Shown piece by piece: positions 18,414 through 29,911 of a DNA stretch of 64,000 nucleotides. The DNA is taken from assembly GCF_023701695.1 (NCBI RefSeq), contig NZ_JAJOZC010000001.1:3471894-3535893 (forward strand). Direction: 5' to 3'. The notes beneath the pieces were generated by a model. That model did not search any database. It was not told the origin of the DNA and saw only the letters and a list, made by a program, of their open reading frames with translations. A program made the position numbers and the translations under genes. The stretch is from Streptomyces sp. RKAG290. GTDB lineage: Bacteria > Actinomycetota > Actinomycetes > Streptomycetales > Streptomycetaceae. Position 1 is the stretch's first letter; each line of letters begins with the position of its first letter.

Positions 18414-19544
18414 GTGAAGATCCGGGTGGAGCGCGATGTACTCGCGGAGGCTGTGGCCTGGGTGGCCCGTAGCCTCCCGGCCCGTCCGCCGGCGCCCGTT
18501 CTCGCGGGCCTTCTGCTGAAGGCCGAGGACGGAGCTCTCAGCTTCTCGAGCTTCGACTACGAGGTCTCGGCCCGGGTCTCGGTGGATGCCGAGATCGAGG
18601 AGGACGGCACGGTGCTGGTCTCCGGCCGGCTGCTCGCCGACATCTGCCGTGCCCTGCCCAACCGGCCGGTCGAGATTTCCACAGACGGTGTACGGGCGAC
18701 CGTGGCCTGCGGCTCTTCGCGATTCACACTCCACACCCTTCCTGTGGAGGAGTACCCGGCGCTGCCGCAGATGCCGACGGCCACCGGCACCGTCCCCGGT
18801 GAGGTCTTCGCCTCGGCAGCCGCCCAGGTAGCCATCGCCGCAGGCCGCGACGACACGCTGCCCGTGCTCACCGGTGTGCGCATCGAGATCGAGGGCGACA
18901 CGGTCACCCTGGCCTCCACCGACCGCTACCGCTTCGCGGTCCGCGAGTTCCTCTGGAAGCCGGAGAACGCCGACGCCTCCGCCGTCGCGCTGGTGCCCGC
19001 CAAGACGCTGCTGGACACCGCCAAGGCGCTCACCAGCGGTGACACGGTCACGCTGGCGCTGTCGGGCTCCGGTGCCGGTGAAGGACTCATCGGCTTCGAG
19101 GGCGCCGGCCGCCGGACCACCACCCGGCTGCTCGAAGGCGATCTCCCGAAGTACCGCACGCTCTTCCCGACCGAGTTCAACTCGGTCGCCGTCATCGAGA
19201 CCGCCCCGTTCGTCGAGGCCGTCAAGCGCGTGGCCCTGGTGGCCGAGCGGAACACCCCGGTGCGGCTCAGCTTCGAGCAGGGCGTCCTGATCCTGGAAGC
19301 GGGTTCCAGCGACGACGCACAGGCTGTGGAGCGTGTCGACGCGGTCCTGGAGGGCGACGACATCTCGATCGCCTTCAACCCGACCTTCCTGCTGGACGGT
19401 CTGAGCGCGATCGACTCCCCGGTCGCCCAGCTCTCCTTCACGACGTCCACCAAGCCCGCGCTGCTCAGCGGCCGCCCGGCCGTGGACGCCGAGGCGGACG
19501 ACGCGTACAAGTACCTGATCATGCCGGTCCGCCTCTCCGGCTGA
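18414..19544 (+). CDS. dnaN: DNA polymerase III beta subunit (sliding clamp)
   Basis: The 376-residue clamp has the three-domain repeat of DnaN, starting MKIRVERDVLAEAVAWVARS and ending in the conserved C-terminus YKYLIMPVRLSG, close to M-P-M/V-R-L of the family. It encircles DNA and tethers polymerase III and other partners. GTG start with a strong AGGAGG site. It lies directly after oriC and ends before a strong terminator. Confidence 0.97.
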   Translation: MKIRVERDVLAEAVAWVARSLPARPPAPVLAGLLLKAEDGALSFSSFDYEVSARVSVDAEIEEDGTVLVSGRLLADICRALPNRPVEISTDGVRATVACGSSRFTLHTLPVEEYPALPQMPTATGTVPGEVFASAAAQVAIAAGRDDTLPVLTGVRIEIEGDTVTLASTDRYRFAVREFLWKPENADASAVALVPAKTLLDTAKALTSGDTVTLALSGSGAGEGLIGFEGAGRRTTTRLLEGDLPKYRTLFPTEFNSVAVIETAPFVEAVKRVALVAERNTPVRLSFEQGVLILEAGSSDDAQAVERVDAVLEGDDISIAFNPTFLLDGLSAIDSPVAQLSFTTSTKPALLSGRPAVDAEADDAYKYLIMPVRLSG

Positions 19545-19573
19545 TCCGGTCACCGGTCCTGTCACGGCAGGTC

Positions 19574-19607
19574 CGGCGGGCACGCTCAGCGCCGAGCGTG
19601 CCCGCCG
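19574..19607 (+). terminator. dnaN terminator
   Basis: A 14-bp perfect stem (CGGCGGGCACGCTC and complement) with loop AGCGCC, about 30 bp after the dnaN stop. Confidence 0.85.
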
Positions 19608-19674
19608 TCCTGTCCCCGGCCGGGCGTAGGCTCGGTCCTGGGTACGAATCGGCACAAGTCTTAAGGAATCTCTG

Positions 19675-20553
19675 ATGGAGCTCGGTCTCGTCGGCCTCGG
19701 CAAGATGGGCGGCAACATGCGCGAGCGCATCCGCCGCGCAGGCCACACCGTCATCGGTTACGACCGCAACCAGGACGTCGCCGATGTCCACAGCCTCGAA
19801 GAGCTTGTGGGCAAGCTGAAGGGCCCCCGGGTCGTCTGGGTGATGGTGCCGGCCGGTGCCGCGACCCAGTCCACGATCGATGAGCTGTCCGAACTGCTCT
19901 CGCCCGGCGACATCGTCGTGGACGGCGGGAACTCCCGCTGGACGGACGACGAGAAGCACGCGGTCGAGCTCGGCATCAAGGGCATCGGCTTCGTCGACTG
20001 CGGCGTCTCCGGTGGTGTCTGGGGCCTCGAGAACGGCTACGCGCTGATGTACGGCGGCGACGCCGAGAACGTCGCGAAGGTCCAGCCGGTCTTCGACGCC
20101 CTGAAGCCCGAGGGTGACTTCGGTTCCGTCCACGCGGGCAAGGTCGGCGCCGGCCACTTCGCGAAGATGGTTCACAACGGCATCGAGTACGCCATGATGC
20201 AGGCCTACGCCGAGGGCTGGGAGCTCCTGGAGAAGGTCGACTCCGTCACCGACGTGCGCGAGGTCTTCCGCTCCTGGCAGGAGGGCACGGTCATCCGTTC
20301 CTGGCTGCTCGACCTGGCGGTCAACGCGCTGGACGACGACGAGCACCTGGACAAGCTCCGGGGCTTCGCCGCTGACTCCGGAGAGGGCCGCTGGACGGTG
20401 GAGGCCGCGATCGACAACTCGGTGCCGCTTCCCGCGATCACCGCCTCGCTCTTCGCCCGGTTCGCCTCGCGCCAGGACGACTCCCCGCAGATGAAGATGA
20501 TCGCCGCGCTGCGCAACCAGTTCGGTGGCCACGCGGTCGAGAACAAGAAGTAG
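19675..20553 (+). CDS. gnd: 6-phosphogluconate dehydrogenase (decarboxylating), short type
   Basis: A 292-residue enzyme of the short 6PGDH class (GntZ/YqeC-like) that converts 6-phosphogluconate to ribulose-5-phosphate. The Rossmann motif GLVGLGKMGGNM is at residues 4–15; the substrate-binding VDGGNSRW and the catalytic segment GHFAKMVHNGIEYAMMQ follow. ATG start with AAGGAA upstream. It sits between dnaN and recF in all Streptomyces, a metabolic gene inside the replication block. Cofactor preference cannot be fixed from sequence here. Confidence 0.93.
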   Translation: MELGLVGLGKMGGNMRERIRRAGHTVIGYDRNQDVADVHSLEELVGKLKGPRVVWVMVPAGAATQSTIDELSELLSPGDIVVDGGNSRWTDDEKHAVELGIKGIGFVDCGVSGGVWGLENGYALMYGGDAENVAKVQPVFDALKPEGDFGSVHAGKVGAGHFAKMVHNGIEYAMMQAYAEGWELLEKVDSVTDVREVFRSWQEGTVIRSWLLDLAVNALDDDEHLDKLRGFAADSGEGRWTVEAAIDNSVPLPAITASLFARFASRQDDSPQMKMIAALRNQFGGHAVENKK

Positions 20554-20637
20554 CAGCAACGAGGAGCGGGCCGGACCGAGGCGTCCGCCCCGCACTACGA
20601 AGCACGGAGCAGGAAGCCGGGAAGGTCGGCGTACACC

Positions 20638-21768
20638 ATGCATGTCACGCATCTGTCGCTGGCCGACTTCCGCTCGTACGCCCGGGTCGAGGTGCCTCTC
20701 GACCCGGGCGTCACCGCGTTCGTGGGGGCCAACGGCCAGGGCAAGACGAATCTGGTCGAAGCCGTCGGCTACCTCGCGACGCTCGGCAGCCACCGGGTCT
20801 CCTCCGACGCACCACTGGTGCGCATGGGCGCGGAGCGAGCTGTCATCCGGGCTGCTGTCACCCAGGGCGAGCGCTCACAGCTGGTGGAGCTGGAGCTGAA
20901 TCCCGGCAAGGCCAACCGCGCCCGGATCAACAGATCGTCGCAGGTCAGACCCCGTGATGTGCTGGGGATCGTACGGACCGTGCTGTTCGCGCCGGAGGAC
21001 CTGGCGCTGGTCAAGGGCGATCCGGGTGAGCGCCGCCGGTTCCTGGACGAGCTGGTCACGGCACGTTCGCCGCGGATGGCCGGAGTGCGCGCGGACTACG
21101 AGCGGGTGCTGAAGCAGCGCAACACCCTGCTGAAGTCCGCGGCGATGGCGCGCAGGCACGGCGGCCGGTCGATGGACCTGTCGACGCTCGACGTGTGGGA
21201 CCAGCACCTGGGCCGGGTGGGCGCGGAGCTGCTGGCGCAGCGGCTGGATCTGATCGCGACGCTGCAGCCTCTGACGGACAAGGCGTACGCGGACGTGGCG
21301 CCCGGCGGCGGGCCGGTGACGTTGGAGTACCGGAGTTCGGTGGGCGCGGACGTGGAGCCCGCCCGTACGCGTGACGAGCTGTACGCCCAGCTCATCGCCG
21401 CCCTCGCCGAGGTGCGCAAGCAGGAGATCGAACGGGGTGTGACGCTGGTCGGCCCGCACCGCGACGACCTGGTGCTGGGGCTGCGGTCCATGCCGGCCAA
21501 GGGGTATGCGAGCCACGGCGAGTCGTGGTCGTACGCGCTGGCCCTGCGGCTGGCCTCGTACGACCTGCTGCGCACGGAGGGCAACGAACCCGTGCTGGTA
21601 CTGGACGACGTCTTCGCGGAGCTGGACACCCGTCGCCGCGAGCGGCTGGCCGAGCTGGTGGCCCCGGGCGAGCAGGTGCTGGTGACGGCGGCGGTGGACG
21701 ACGACGTCCCGGGGGTGCTCGCAGGCACCCGGTACGCGGTGTCCGCGGGCGGGGTGGAGCGGCTGTGA
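20638..21768 (+). CDS. recF: DNA replication and repair protein RecF
   Basis: The 376-residue SMC-like ATPase loads RecA at gaps. It has Walker [10 protein letters not shown] (residues 30–38), a signature region near residue 285 and Walker [13 protein letters not shown] near 320. The opening [19 protein letters not shown] is standard. The next gene starts within its stop codon (GTGA), so the two are coupled. Confidence 0.96.
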   Translation: MHVTHLSLADFRSYARVEVPLDPGVTAFVGANGQGKTNLVEAVGYLATLGSHRVSSDAPLVRMGAERAVIRAAVTQGERSQLVELELNPGKANRARINRSSQVRPRDVLGIVRTVLFAPEDLALVKGDPGERRRFLDELVTARSPRMAGVRADYERVLKQRNTLLKSAAMARRHGGRSMDLSTLDVWDQHLGRVGAELLAQRLDLIATLQPLTDKAYADVAPGGGPVTLEYRSSVGADVEPARTRDELYAQLIAALAEVRKQEIERGVTLVGPHRDDLVLGLRSMPAKGYASHGESWSYALALRLASYDLLRTEGNEPVLVLDDVFAELDTRRRERLAELVAPGEQVLVTAAVDDDVPGVLAGTRYAVSAGGVERL

Positions 21769-22361
21769 GCAGCGGCGCGGACAGTGCGGGGCCGTCCTCG
21801 GAGGGGCCGGCCGGGACCTCGCGCGAGCCGTCCTCGGGTGAGGCGAAAACGCCGGAGCCCTCGGGGGTGGACCTGGCGCGGGTGGCCCTGCGCGCGGCGA
21901 AGGAGCAGGCGCGGGCACGCGGTGCGGCGGCCCAGCAGAAGAAGCAGGCGCGCCGTGGCGGCGGGCTGCGCTCAGGTGCGCGGGCGGACGGCCGGGATCC
22001 GCTGCCGCTGGGCGCGGCGATCAACCGTCTGATCACCGAACGCGGCTGGGAGGCGCCGGCCGCCGTGGGCGGTGTGATGGGCCGCTGGCCGCAGATCGTG
22101 GGTGATGATCTGGCCAATCATTGCGTGCCGCTGCGCTACGACGAGGACCCCGCGGAGCGGGTGCTGACGGTCCAGTGCGACTCGACGGCGTGGGCGACGC
22201 AGCTGCGGCTGCTGGCGCCGCAGCTGGTCGCCCGGCTGAACGCGGATCTGGGGCACGGCACCGTACGGATGATCAAGGTCCTGGGGCCGGGTGGCCCGCA
22301 GCGCAAGTTCGGTCCGCTTCGGGCGCCGGGGAGCAAGGGCCCGGGCGACACCTACGGCTGA
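21765..22361 (+). CDS. dciA: DciA-like protein (DUF721), predicted replicative helicase partner
   Basis: A 198-residue protein: a disordered Ser/Glu/Ala and Lys/Arg-rich N-terminal half, then the DUF721 domain from about residue 85 ([20 protein letters not shown], then [13 protein letters not shown] and the [15 protein letters not shown] strand-helix). DUF721 proteins (DciA; Rv0004 in M. tuberculosis) interact with the DnaB helicase in bacteria without DnaC. The GTG start overlaps the recF stop. Helicase loading here is inferred from the family and from position. Confidence 0.88.
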   Translation: MSSGADSAGPSSEGPAGTSREPSSGEAKTPEPSGVDLARVALRAAKEQARARGAAAQQKKQARRGGGLRSGARADGRDPLPLGAAINRLITERGWEAPAAVGGVMGRWPQIVGDDLANHCVPLRYDEDPAERVLTVQCDSTAWATQLRLLAPQLVARLNADLGHGTVRMIKVLGPGGPQRKFGPLRAPGSKGPGDTYG

Positions 22362-24842
<2,481 letters not shown>

Positions 24843-24888
24843 GTCGGCCGTACAAGCAAGCCGCAGTGCGAAAGGACTTTGACCAGCA

Positions 24889-27558
24889 ATGGCCGACGAG
24901 AACACCCCTGTCCCCGTGACGCCCGAAGAGGTCCCGCCCGTCGAGGGCGTGGGCATGCGTGTCGAGCCCGTCGGGCTCGAGACGGAGATGCAGCGCTCCT
25001 ACCTCGACTACGCGATGTCCGTCATCGTCTCGCGTGCCCTGCCCGACGTGCGGGACGGCCTGAAGCCCGTCCACCGCCGGGTGCTGTACGCGATGTACGA
25101 CGGCGGCTACCGGCCCGAGAAGGGCTTCTACAAGTGCGCCCGCGTCGTCGGTGACGTCATGGGTACGTACCACCCGCACGGCGACTCCTCGATCTACGAC
25201 GCCCTGGTGCGCCTGGCGCAGCACTGGTCGATGCGGATGCCGCTGGTGGACTCCAACGGCAACTTCGGTTCCCCGGGCAACGACCCGGCCGCGGCCATGC
25301 GGTACACCGAGTGCAAGATGATGCCGCTGTCCATGGAGATGGTCCGGGACATCGACGAGGAGACCGTCGACTTCAAGGACAACTACGACGGCCGCAACCA
25401 GGAGCCGGTGGTTCTGCCGGCGCGCTTCCCGAACCTGCTGATCAACGGTTCGGCGGGCATCGCGGTCGGTATGGCGACCAACATCCCGCCGCACAACCTG
25501 CGCGAGGTCGCGTCCGGCGCCCAGTGGTACCTGGAGCACCCGGAGGCCTCGCAGGAGGAGCTGCTGGACGCCCTCCTCGAACGGATCAAGGGCCCCGACT
25601 TCCCGACGGGCGCGCTGGTCGTGGGCCGCAAGGGCATCGAGGAGGCGTACCGCACGGGCCGTGGCTCGATCACGATGCGCGCGGTCGTGGCGGTCGAGGA
25701 GATCCAGAACCGCCAGTGCCTGGTGGTCACGGAGCTTCCGTACCAGACCAACCCCGACAACCTCGCGCAGAAGATCGCCGACCTGGTGAAGGACGGCAAG
25801 GTCGGCGGCATCGCGGACGTCCGTGACGAGACCTCGTCGCGTACGGGCCAGCGCCTGGTCGTCGTGCTGAAGCGGGACGCGGTCGCCAAGGTCGTACTGA
25901 ACAACCTGTACAAGCACACCGATCTGCAGACCAACTTCGGCGCCAACATGCTGGCGCTGGTGGACGGGGTGCCGCGCACCCTGTCGATCGACGCGTTCAT
26001 CCGGCACTGGGTGACGCACCAGATCGAGGTCATCGTCCGGCGCACGAAGTTCCGGCTGCGCAAGGCCGAGGAGCGGGCGCACATCCTGCGCGGCCTGCTC
26101 AAGGCCCTGGACGCGATCGACGAGGTCATCGCACTCATCCGGCGCAGCAACACCGTGGAGATCGCGCGGGAGGGCCTGATGGGCCTCCTGGAGATCGACG
26201 AGATCCAGGCGAACGCCATCCTGGAGATGCAGCTGCGCCGGCTGGCCGCGCTGGAGCACCAGAAGATCACCGCCGAGCACGACGAGCTCCAGGCGAAGAT
26301 CAACGAGTACAACGCGATCCTGGTCTCGCCCGAGCGGCAGCGGCAGATCGTCAGCGAGGAGTTGGCGGCGATCGTCGACAAGTTCGGCGACGACCGGCGT
26401 TCCAAGCTGGTGCCCTTCGACGGTGACATGTCCGTGGAGGACCTGATCGCCGAGGAGGACATTGTCGTCACGATCTCGCGCGGCGGCTATGTGAAGCGCA
26501 CGAAGACCGAGGACTACCGGTCGCAGAAGCGCGGCGGCAAGGGCGTGCGCGGCACGAAGCTGAAGCAGGACGACATCGTCGACCACTTCTTCGTGTCGAC
26601 GACGCACCACTGGCTGCTGTTCTTCACCAACAAGGGCCGGGTCTACCGGGCGAAGGCGTACGAGCTCCCGGACGCCGGCCGCGACGCGCGTGGCCAGCAC
26701 GTGGCCAACCTGCTGGCGTTCCAGCCGGACGAGCAGATCGCACAGATCCTCGCGATCCGCGACTACGAGATCGCGCCTTACCTGATCCTGGCCACGAAGG
26801 GCGGTCTCGTGAAGAAGACCGCGCTGAAGGACTACGACTCGCCACGGTCCGGCGGTGTCATCGCCATCAACCTGCGCGAGACGCCGGACGGATCCGACGA
26901 CGAGCTGATCGGCGCGGAGCTGGTGTCGTCCGAGGACGATCTGCTGCTCATCAGCAAGAAGGCCCAGTCGATCAGGTTCACTGCGACGGACGACGCGCTG
27001 CGCCCGATGGGCCGTGCCACTTCGGGTGTCAAGGGCATGAGTTTCCGCGAGGGAGACGAACTTCTCTCGATGAATGTGGTCAGGCCCGGTACCTTCGTGT
27101 TCACTGCCACTGACGGCGGGTACGCGAAGCGGACCCCCGTCGACGAGTACCGCGTCCAGGGTCGCGGTGGCCTCGGCATCAAGGCCGCCAAGATCGTGGA
27201 GGACCGGGGCTCACTGGTCGGTGCGCTGGTGGTGGATCCTACGGATGAGATCCTTGCCATCACGCTCAGCGGCGGTGTGATTCGTACGCGAGTCAACGAA
27301 GTCAGGGAGACGGGCCGTGACACCATGGGCGTCCAACTGATCAATCTGGGCAAGCGCGACGCCGTTGTGGGCATCGCTCGTAACGCCGAGGCGGGTCGCG
27401 AGGCCGAAGAGGTCGACGGAGCCGTCGACGCGGACGCCGAGGGTGAGACGGCCGAGGCAGTGACAGCTGAGGCCACCACGGCCGAAGCGGCTGGCGAGAG
27501 CACGGCCGACGGCAATGTCGAGGGCACGACGTCCTCGACCGGGGAGCACGAGGAGTAG
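24889..27558 (+). CDS. gyrA: DNA gyrase subunit A
   Basis: The 889-residue cleavage subunit carries the catalytic tyrosine in AMRYTECKM and the GyrA-box QKRGGKG near residue 545 needed for DNA wrapping. The quinolone pocket is wild type at the usual positions (GDSSIYD keeps Ser and Asp). Five to six beta-pinwheel blades fill the C-terminal domain. The last 60 residues are an unusual Glu/Ala/Thr/Gly-rich tail, longer than in most bacteria. Confidence 0.97.
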   Translation: MADENTPVPVTPEEVPPVEGVGMRVEPVGLETEMQRSYLDYAMSVIVSRALPDVRDGLKPVHRRVLYAMYDGGYRPEKGFYKCARVVGDVMGTYHPHGDSSIYDALVRLAQHWSMRMPLVDSNGNFGSPGNDPAAAMRYTECKMMPLSMEMVRDIDEETVDFKDNYDGRNQEPVVLPARFPNLLINGSAGIAVGMATNIPPHNLREVASGAQWYLEHPEASQEELLDALLERIKGPDFPTGALVVGRKGIEEAYRTGRGSITMRAVVAVEEIQNRQCLVVTELPYQTNPDNLAQKIADLVKDGKVGGIADVRDETSSRTGQRLVVVLKRDAVAKVVLNNLYKHTDLQTNFGANMLALVDGVPRTLSIDAFIRHWVTHQIEVIVRRTKFRLRKAEERAHILRGLLKALDAIDEVIALIRRSNTVEIAREGLMGLLEIDEIQANAILEMQLRRLAALEHQKITAEHDELQAKINEYNAILVSPERQRQIVSEELAAIVDKFGDDRRSKLVPFDGDMSVEDLIAEEDIVVTISRGGYVKRTKTEDYRSQKRGGKGVRGTKLKQDDIVDHFFVSTTHHWLLFFTNKGRVYRAKAYELPDAGRDARGQHVANLLAFQPDEQIAQILAIRDYEIAPYLILATKGGLVKKTALKDYDSPRSGGVIAINLRETPDGSDDELIGAELVSSEDDLLLISKKAQSIRFTATDDALRPMGRATSGVKGMSFREGDELLSMNVVRPGTFVFTATDGGYAKRTPVDEYRVQGRGGLGIKAAKIVEDRGSLVGALVVDPTDEILAITLSGGVIRTRVNEVRETGRDTMGVQLINLGKRDAVVGIARNAEAGREAEEVDGAVDADAEGETAEAVTAEATTAEAAGESTADGNVEGTTSSTGEHEE

Positions 27559-27561
27559 AGC

Positions 27562-28260
27562 GTGAGTGGAGCCACGGGCGCCGGTTCGGCCGCTTCCGAA
27601 GCCGGCGCGAACGGCGCCCGTGGCCCTGCCACGGACTCCCAAGGGGGCACTGTGACGGATACCCGGGGCCCTCAGCCCCAGTACGAGGGTTACGCGGCCG
27701 GGCCGCTGCCCGGTGAGCGGGAACCCGCACCGGGTCAGGCGGGGCCTTACCACCCGCCGCAGGCCTACCCCTCGCCCCCGGGCGGGACACAGGGGGGCGC
27801 GCCCCGCGGGGCGCAGCAGGGCGGCGTGCAGGGCGTGGGCGCGGCGCAGGCGACCCGCAGACCGCGGACGGGGGCCCGGACCACTCCGCGCACCCGTAAG
27901 GCGCGCCTGCGGGTGGCCAAGGCCGACCCGTGGTCGGTGATGAAGGTCAGCTTCCTGCTGTCCATCGCGCTCGGCATCTGCACGGTGGTGGCGGCGGCGG
28001 TCCTGTGGATGGTGATGGACGCGATGGGCGTCTTCTCCACCGTGGGCGGCACGATCAGTGAGGCAACCGGTTCCAACGAAGGCAACGGCTTCGATCTGCA
28101 GTCGTTCCTGTCGCTTCCGCGGGTCCTCATCTTCACCTCGGTCATCGCCGTGATCGACGTGGTGCTGGCGACCGCGCTGGCGACGCTGGGCGCCTTCATC
28201 TACAACTTGTCGGCCGGCTTCGTGGGCGGTGTCGAGCTCACGCTGGCCGAGGACGAGTAG
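27562..28260 (+). CDS. DUF3566 membrane protein
   Basis: A 232-residue protein with a disordered Pro/Gly/Gln-rich N-terminal half and a DUF3566 domain carrying two membrane segments near residues 128–152 and 190–218. It follows gyrA with a 3-bp gap, as does Rv0007 in M. tuberculosis, so it shares the gyrase operon. Function is unknown. The GTG start at 27562 has only a weak upstream site, so coupling with gyrA translation is likely. Confidence 0.88.
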   Translation: MSGATGAGSAASEAGANGARGPATDSQGGTVTDTRGPQPQYEGYAAGPLPGEREPAPGQAGPYHPPQAYPSPPGGTQGGAPRGAQQGGVQGVGAAQATRRPRTGARTTPRTRKARLRVAKADPWSVMKVSFLLSIALGICTVVAAAVLWMVMDAMGVFSTVGGTISEATGSNEGNGFDLQSFLSLPRVLIFTSVIAVIDVVLATALATLGAFIYNLSAGFVGGVELTLAEDE

Positions 28261-28277
28261 CGCCGCGGGTATCGATT

Positions 28278-28306
28278 TTGGGACTGGCCCCGACGTGCGC
28301 TAATCT
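28278..28306 (+). promoter_or_regulatory. tRNA-Ile promoter
   Basis: TTGGGA (28278–28283) and TAATCT (28301–28306) are spaced by 17 bp, 24 bp before the tRNA. This is a good vegetative (HrdB-type) promoter. Confidence 0.7.
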
Positions 28307-28330
28307 TCAGAAGTCAGCGCACAGCGCGGC

Positions 28331-28404
28331 GGGGCTATAGCTCAGTTGGTTAGAGCGCATCCCTGATAAGGATGAGGCCACAGGTTCAAATCCTGTTAGC
28401 CCCA
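28331..28404 (+). tRNA. tRNA-Ile (GAT anticodon)
   Basis: A 74-base cloverleaf: acceptor GGGGCTA pairs with TAGCCCC, discriminator A, anticodon GAT at 28365–28367, T-loop GTTCAAAT. CCA is not encoded. Confidence 0.97.
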
Positions 28405-28410
28405 CAGTGA

Positions 28411-28446
28411 CAAAGACCCCCAACCGATCATGGTTGGGGGTCTTTG
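28411..28446. terminator. tRNA-Ile terminator
   Basis: A 15-bp perfect stem (CAAAGACCCCCAACC and complement) with loop GATCAT directly after the tRNA. Confidence 0.9.
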
Positions 28447-28536
28447 GCATCTCCGGCCGACATCAGCGATCTCACGGAACCAGCCCCATGCCTCAGGCGT
28501 CGCACTTGGTGCGTGCATGCTTCGTGAGGGGGGACT

Positions 28537-28674
28537 GTGGAAGGCGATCCGCCGTGGTGGGGAATCCTGGTGATCTCCGCCGGAGTGACAGTGGTCCTTG
28601 GGGCGATCCTTCTGTCCGTGATTGCCGCGGTTGGTCTTGGTGTGGTCTGGGTGCGGGACAGACGCAGCCGCTGA
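28537..28674 (+). CDS. Predicted 45-residue single-pass membrane protein
   Basis: This short frame starts GTG after a strong GAGGGGGG ribosome site and encodes VEGDPPWWGILVI, then a continuous hydrophobic stretch to about residue 39, ending WVRDRRSR. A tryptophan-rich start, one membrane helix and a basic tail give N-out, C-in topology. I do not recognise the family. It is supported by the ribosome site and composition only; no other convincing gene occupies 28450–28950. Confidence 0.45.
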   Translation: MEGDPPWWGILVISAGVTVVLGAILLSVIAAVGLGVVWVRDRRSR

Positions 28675-28895
28675 CCATCCGTCGGCAGGGTCAGCCGACC
28701 AGTGGGCCTTCCAGAAGTTGCCAGCAGGGTGCCGCAGGTGTGGCGAGCCAGCCACAGAGGCAACCGGCGGCCTCCTGACTGCTTCATGGGGGCATCAAGG
28801 CGCCCTGGCCCAGGCTCTCAAGGCCGCCCCCACCGCGCCGCGTAGGCGGTCGCGTGGGCGGATTGCGTGTGCGGCCCGTTCCGGGCGCACGGAAA

Positions 28896-28928
28896 AGCCC
28901 CCGTCCGGTGTGAACCGGCCCGGGGGCT
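28896..28928 (-). terminator. Terminator of the small minus-strand gene
   Basis: AGCCCCCG and CGGGGGCT form an 8-bp outer stem, with an inner CCGG pair. On the minus strand it is followed by TTTT. Confidence 0.75.
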
Positions 28929-28950
28929 CTGGGTGTCAGGTGCGCCGCTC

Positions 28951-29322
28951 TCAGGGCGGGAGGAGGGACGCGTCCCCCGCCGGGGCGCCGTGCGAGGCGC
29001 GGGCGGTGCTTGTGGTGTTCGCGGTGTCCGTCGTGTCTGCGGACAGATGGCGGGTGGCGGGTGAGGAGCCGTGCGCTTCGGCGCGGATGCGCTGCTTCAT
29101 CGTGGGCGGAAGCGCCCGGTCACGCGGAAGGGTCCATCGCACCGACGGCGTCGTCGCGGTTGCCGCCGTCGCGACCGTGTGCTCGTGGCTCGTGGCCGCC
29201 GGCTCCGTGACCGTGGCTTCCGTGGCCGCCGCGGTGGAGCCTGCGAGGCCCAGTGCGGCGAGGAGTGCGAAGAAGGCGGTGATGAAGGCGGTCCAGATGT
29301 TCTTGGCCCTGTAGGTGCTCAT
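28951..29322 (-). CDS. Small hypothetical membrane-anchored or secreted protein (DUF6344-like)
   Basis: A 123-residue protein with an N-terminal hydrophobic helix (about residues 9–33, IWTAFITAFFALLAALGLAG) followed by a Thr/Ala-rich polar stretch. The ATG has GAGGGGCC just upstream and a T-tailed terminator follows the stop, which supports this strand over a long plus-strand frame that covers the same bases. Similar short proteins lie here in other Streptomyces; the DUF name is a recollection, not verified. No function can be given. Confidence 0.6.
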   Translation of the reverse strand: MSTYRAKNIWTAFITAFFALLAALGLAGSTAAATEATVTEPAATSHEHTVATAATATTPSVRWTLPRDRALPPTMKQRIRAEAHGSSPATRHLSADTTDTANTTSTARASHGAPAGDASLLPP

Positions 29323-29552
29323 GGCCCCTCACTTTCGGGTGGTCCGGTTTGCTTACCCCCTGATCATGTGTATTCGGATCGCGATTTCATGGACCGACGC
29401 CACCGATGTGCCGATGTTCAGATGAACACCACTCGTATGGTGCAACCGGTCCCGATCGGCCGGTTCGCGGCGGCCTCCGAGGTCGTGACCGGGGCGGGTC
29501 GATCCTCCGACGATCGCTTTTCTGTAGGCCCCAGTTGGGTTGCGGGGAGGTC

Positions 29553-29581
29553 ACCGGTCGATATCGGCCGGTGTGTATAGT
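29553..29581 (+). promoter_or_regulatory. Promoter of the DLW-39 gene with overlapping palindrome
   Basis: ACCGGTCGATATCGGCCGGT (29553–29572) is a 20-bp palindrome with one mismatched pair, ending 3 bp before a -10-like TATAGT (29576–29581). Its position over the -35 suggests an operator. The rest of the 29323–29626 gap shows nothing clear. Confidence 0.5.
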
Positions 29582-29626
29582 CGGGCGGCAGAAGTCCCCT
29601 ACGCCAAGGAAAGACGAGGTCGCGCG

Positions 29627-29761
29627 GTGAAGAAGCTTCTCCTGGTCGCACTGGCCGCCATCGGCGGGCTCCTCGTGTACCGCCAGATCCAGGCGGATCG
29701 CGCCGAGCAGGATCTGTGGACGGAGGCGACTGACTCCGTGCCCGCAGGTTCGGGTGTGTGA
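29627..29761 (+). CDS. DLW-39 family protein
   Basis: A 44-residue protein beginning MKKLLLVALAAIGGLLVYRQ, a membrane or signal-like helix, followed by a polar segment with the DLW motif that names the family (AEQDLWTEATD). It is found near gyrA in actinobacteria and its function is unknown. The GTG start has GAGG seven bases upstream. It is bounded by its own promoter and a terminator, so it is monocistronic. Confidence 0.88.
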   Translation: MKKLLLVALAAIGGLLVYRQIQADRAEQDLWTEATDSVPAGSGV

Positions 29762-29781
29762 GGCAGAACAGCCTGTTGCGG

Positions 29782-29807
29782 GCCCCGGTCGCTTGAGCGG
29801 CCGGGGC
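29782..29807 (+). terminator. DLW-39 gene terminator
   Basis: Stem of 11 pairs (GCCCCGG outer arm, one G·T pair) with loop TTGA, 20 bp after the stop. Confidence 0.8.
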
Positions 29808-29911
29808 TTCGTGCTGTTGCGGGACCGTGACGCCTGTGCTCTTGAGTTCACCTACGCAAATCAATAGGTTGCTTGAGCAAAGCAGCCGGGATTTCGGTCG
29901 AGGGGGCACGG

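Noticed and set aside
28622..29314. 230-residue plus-strand frame over the small secreted-protein gene
   Set aside because: The minus-strand gene has a ribosome site, a membrane helix and a T-tailed terminator; the plus frame has none.
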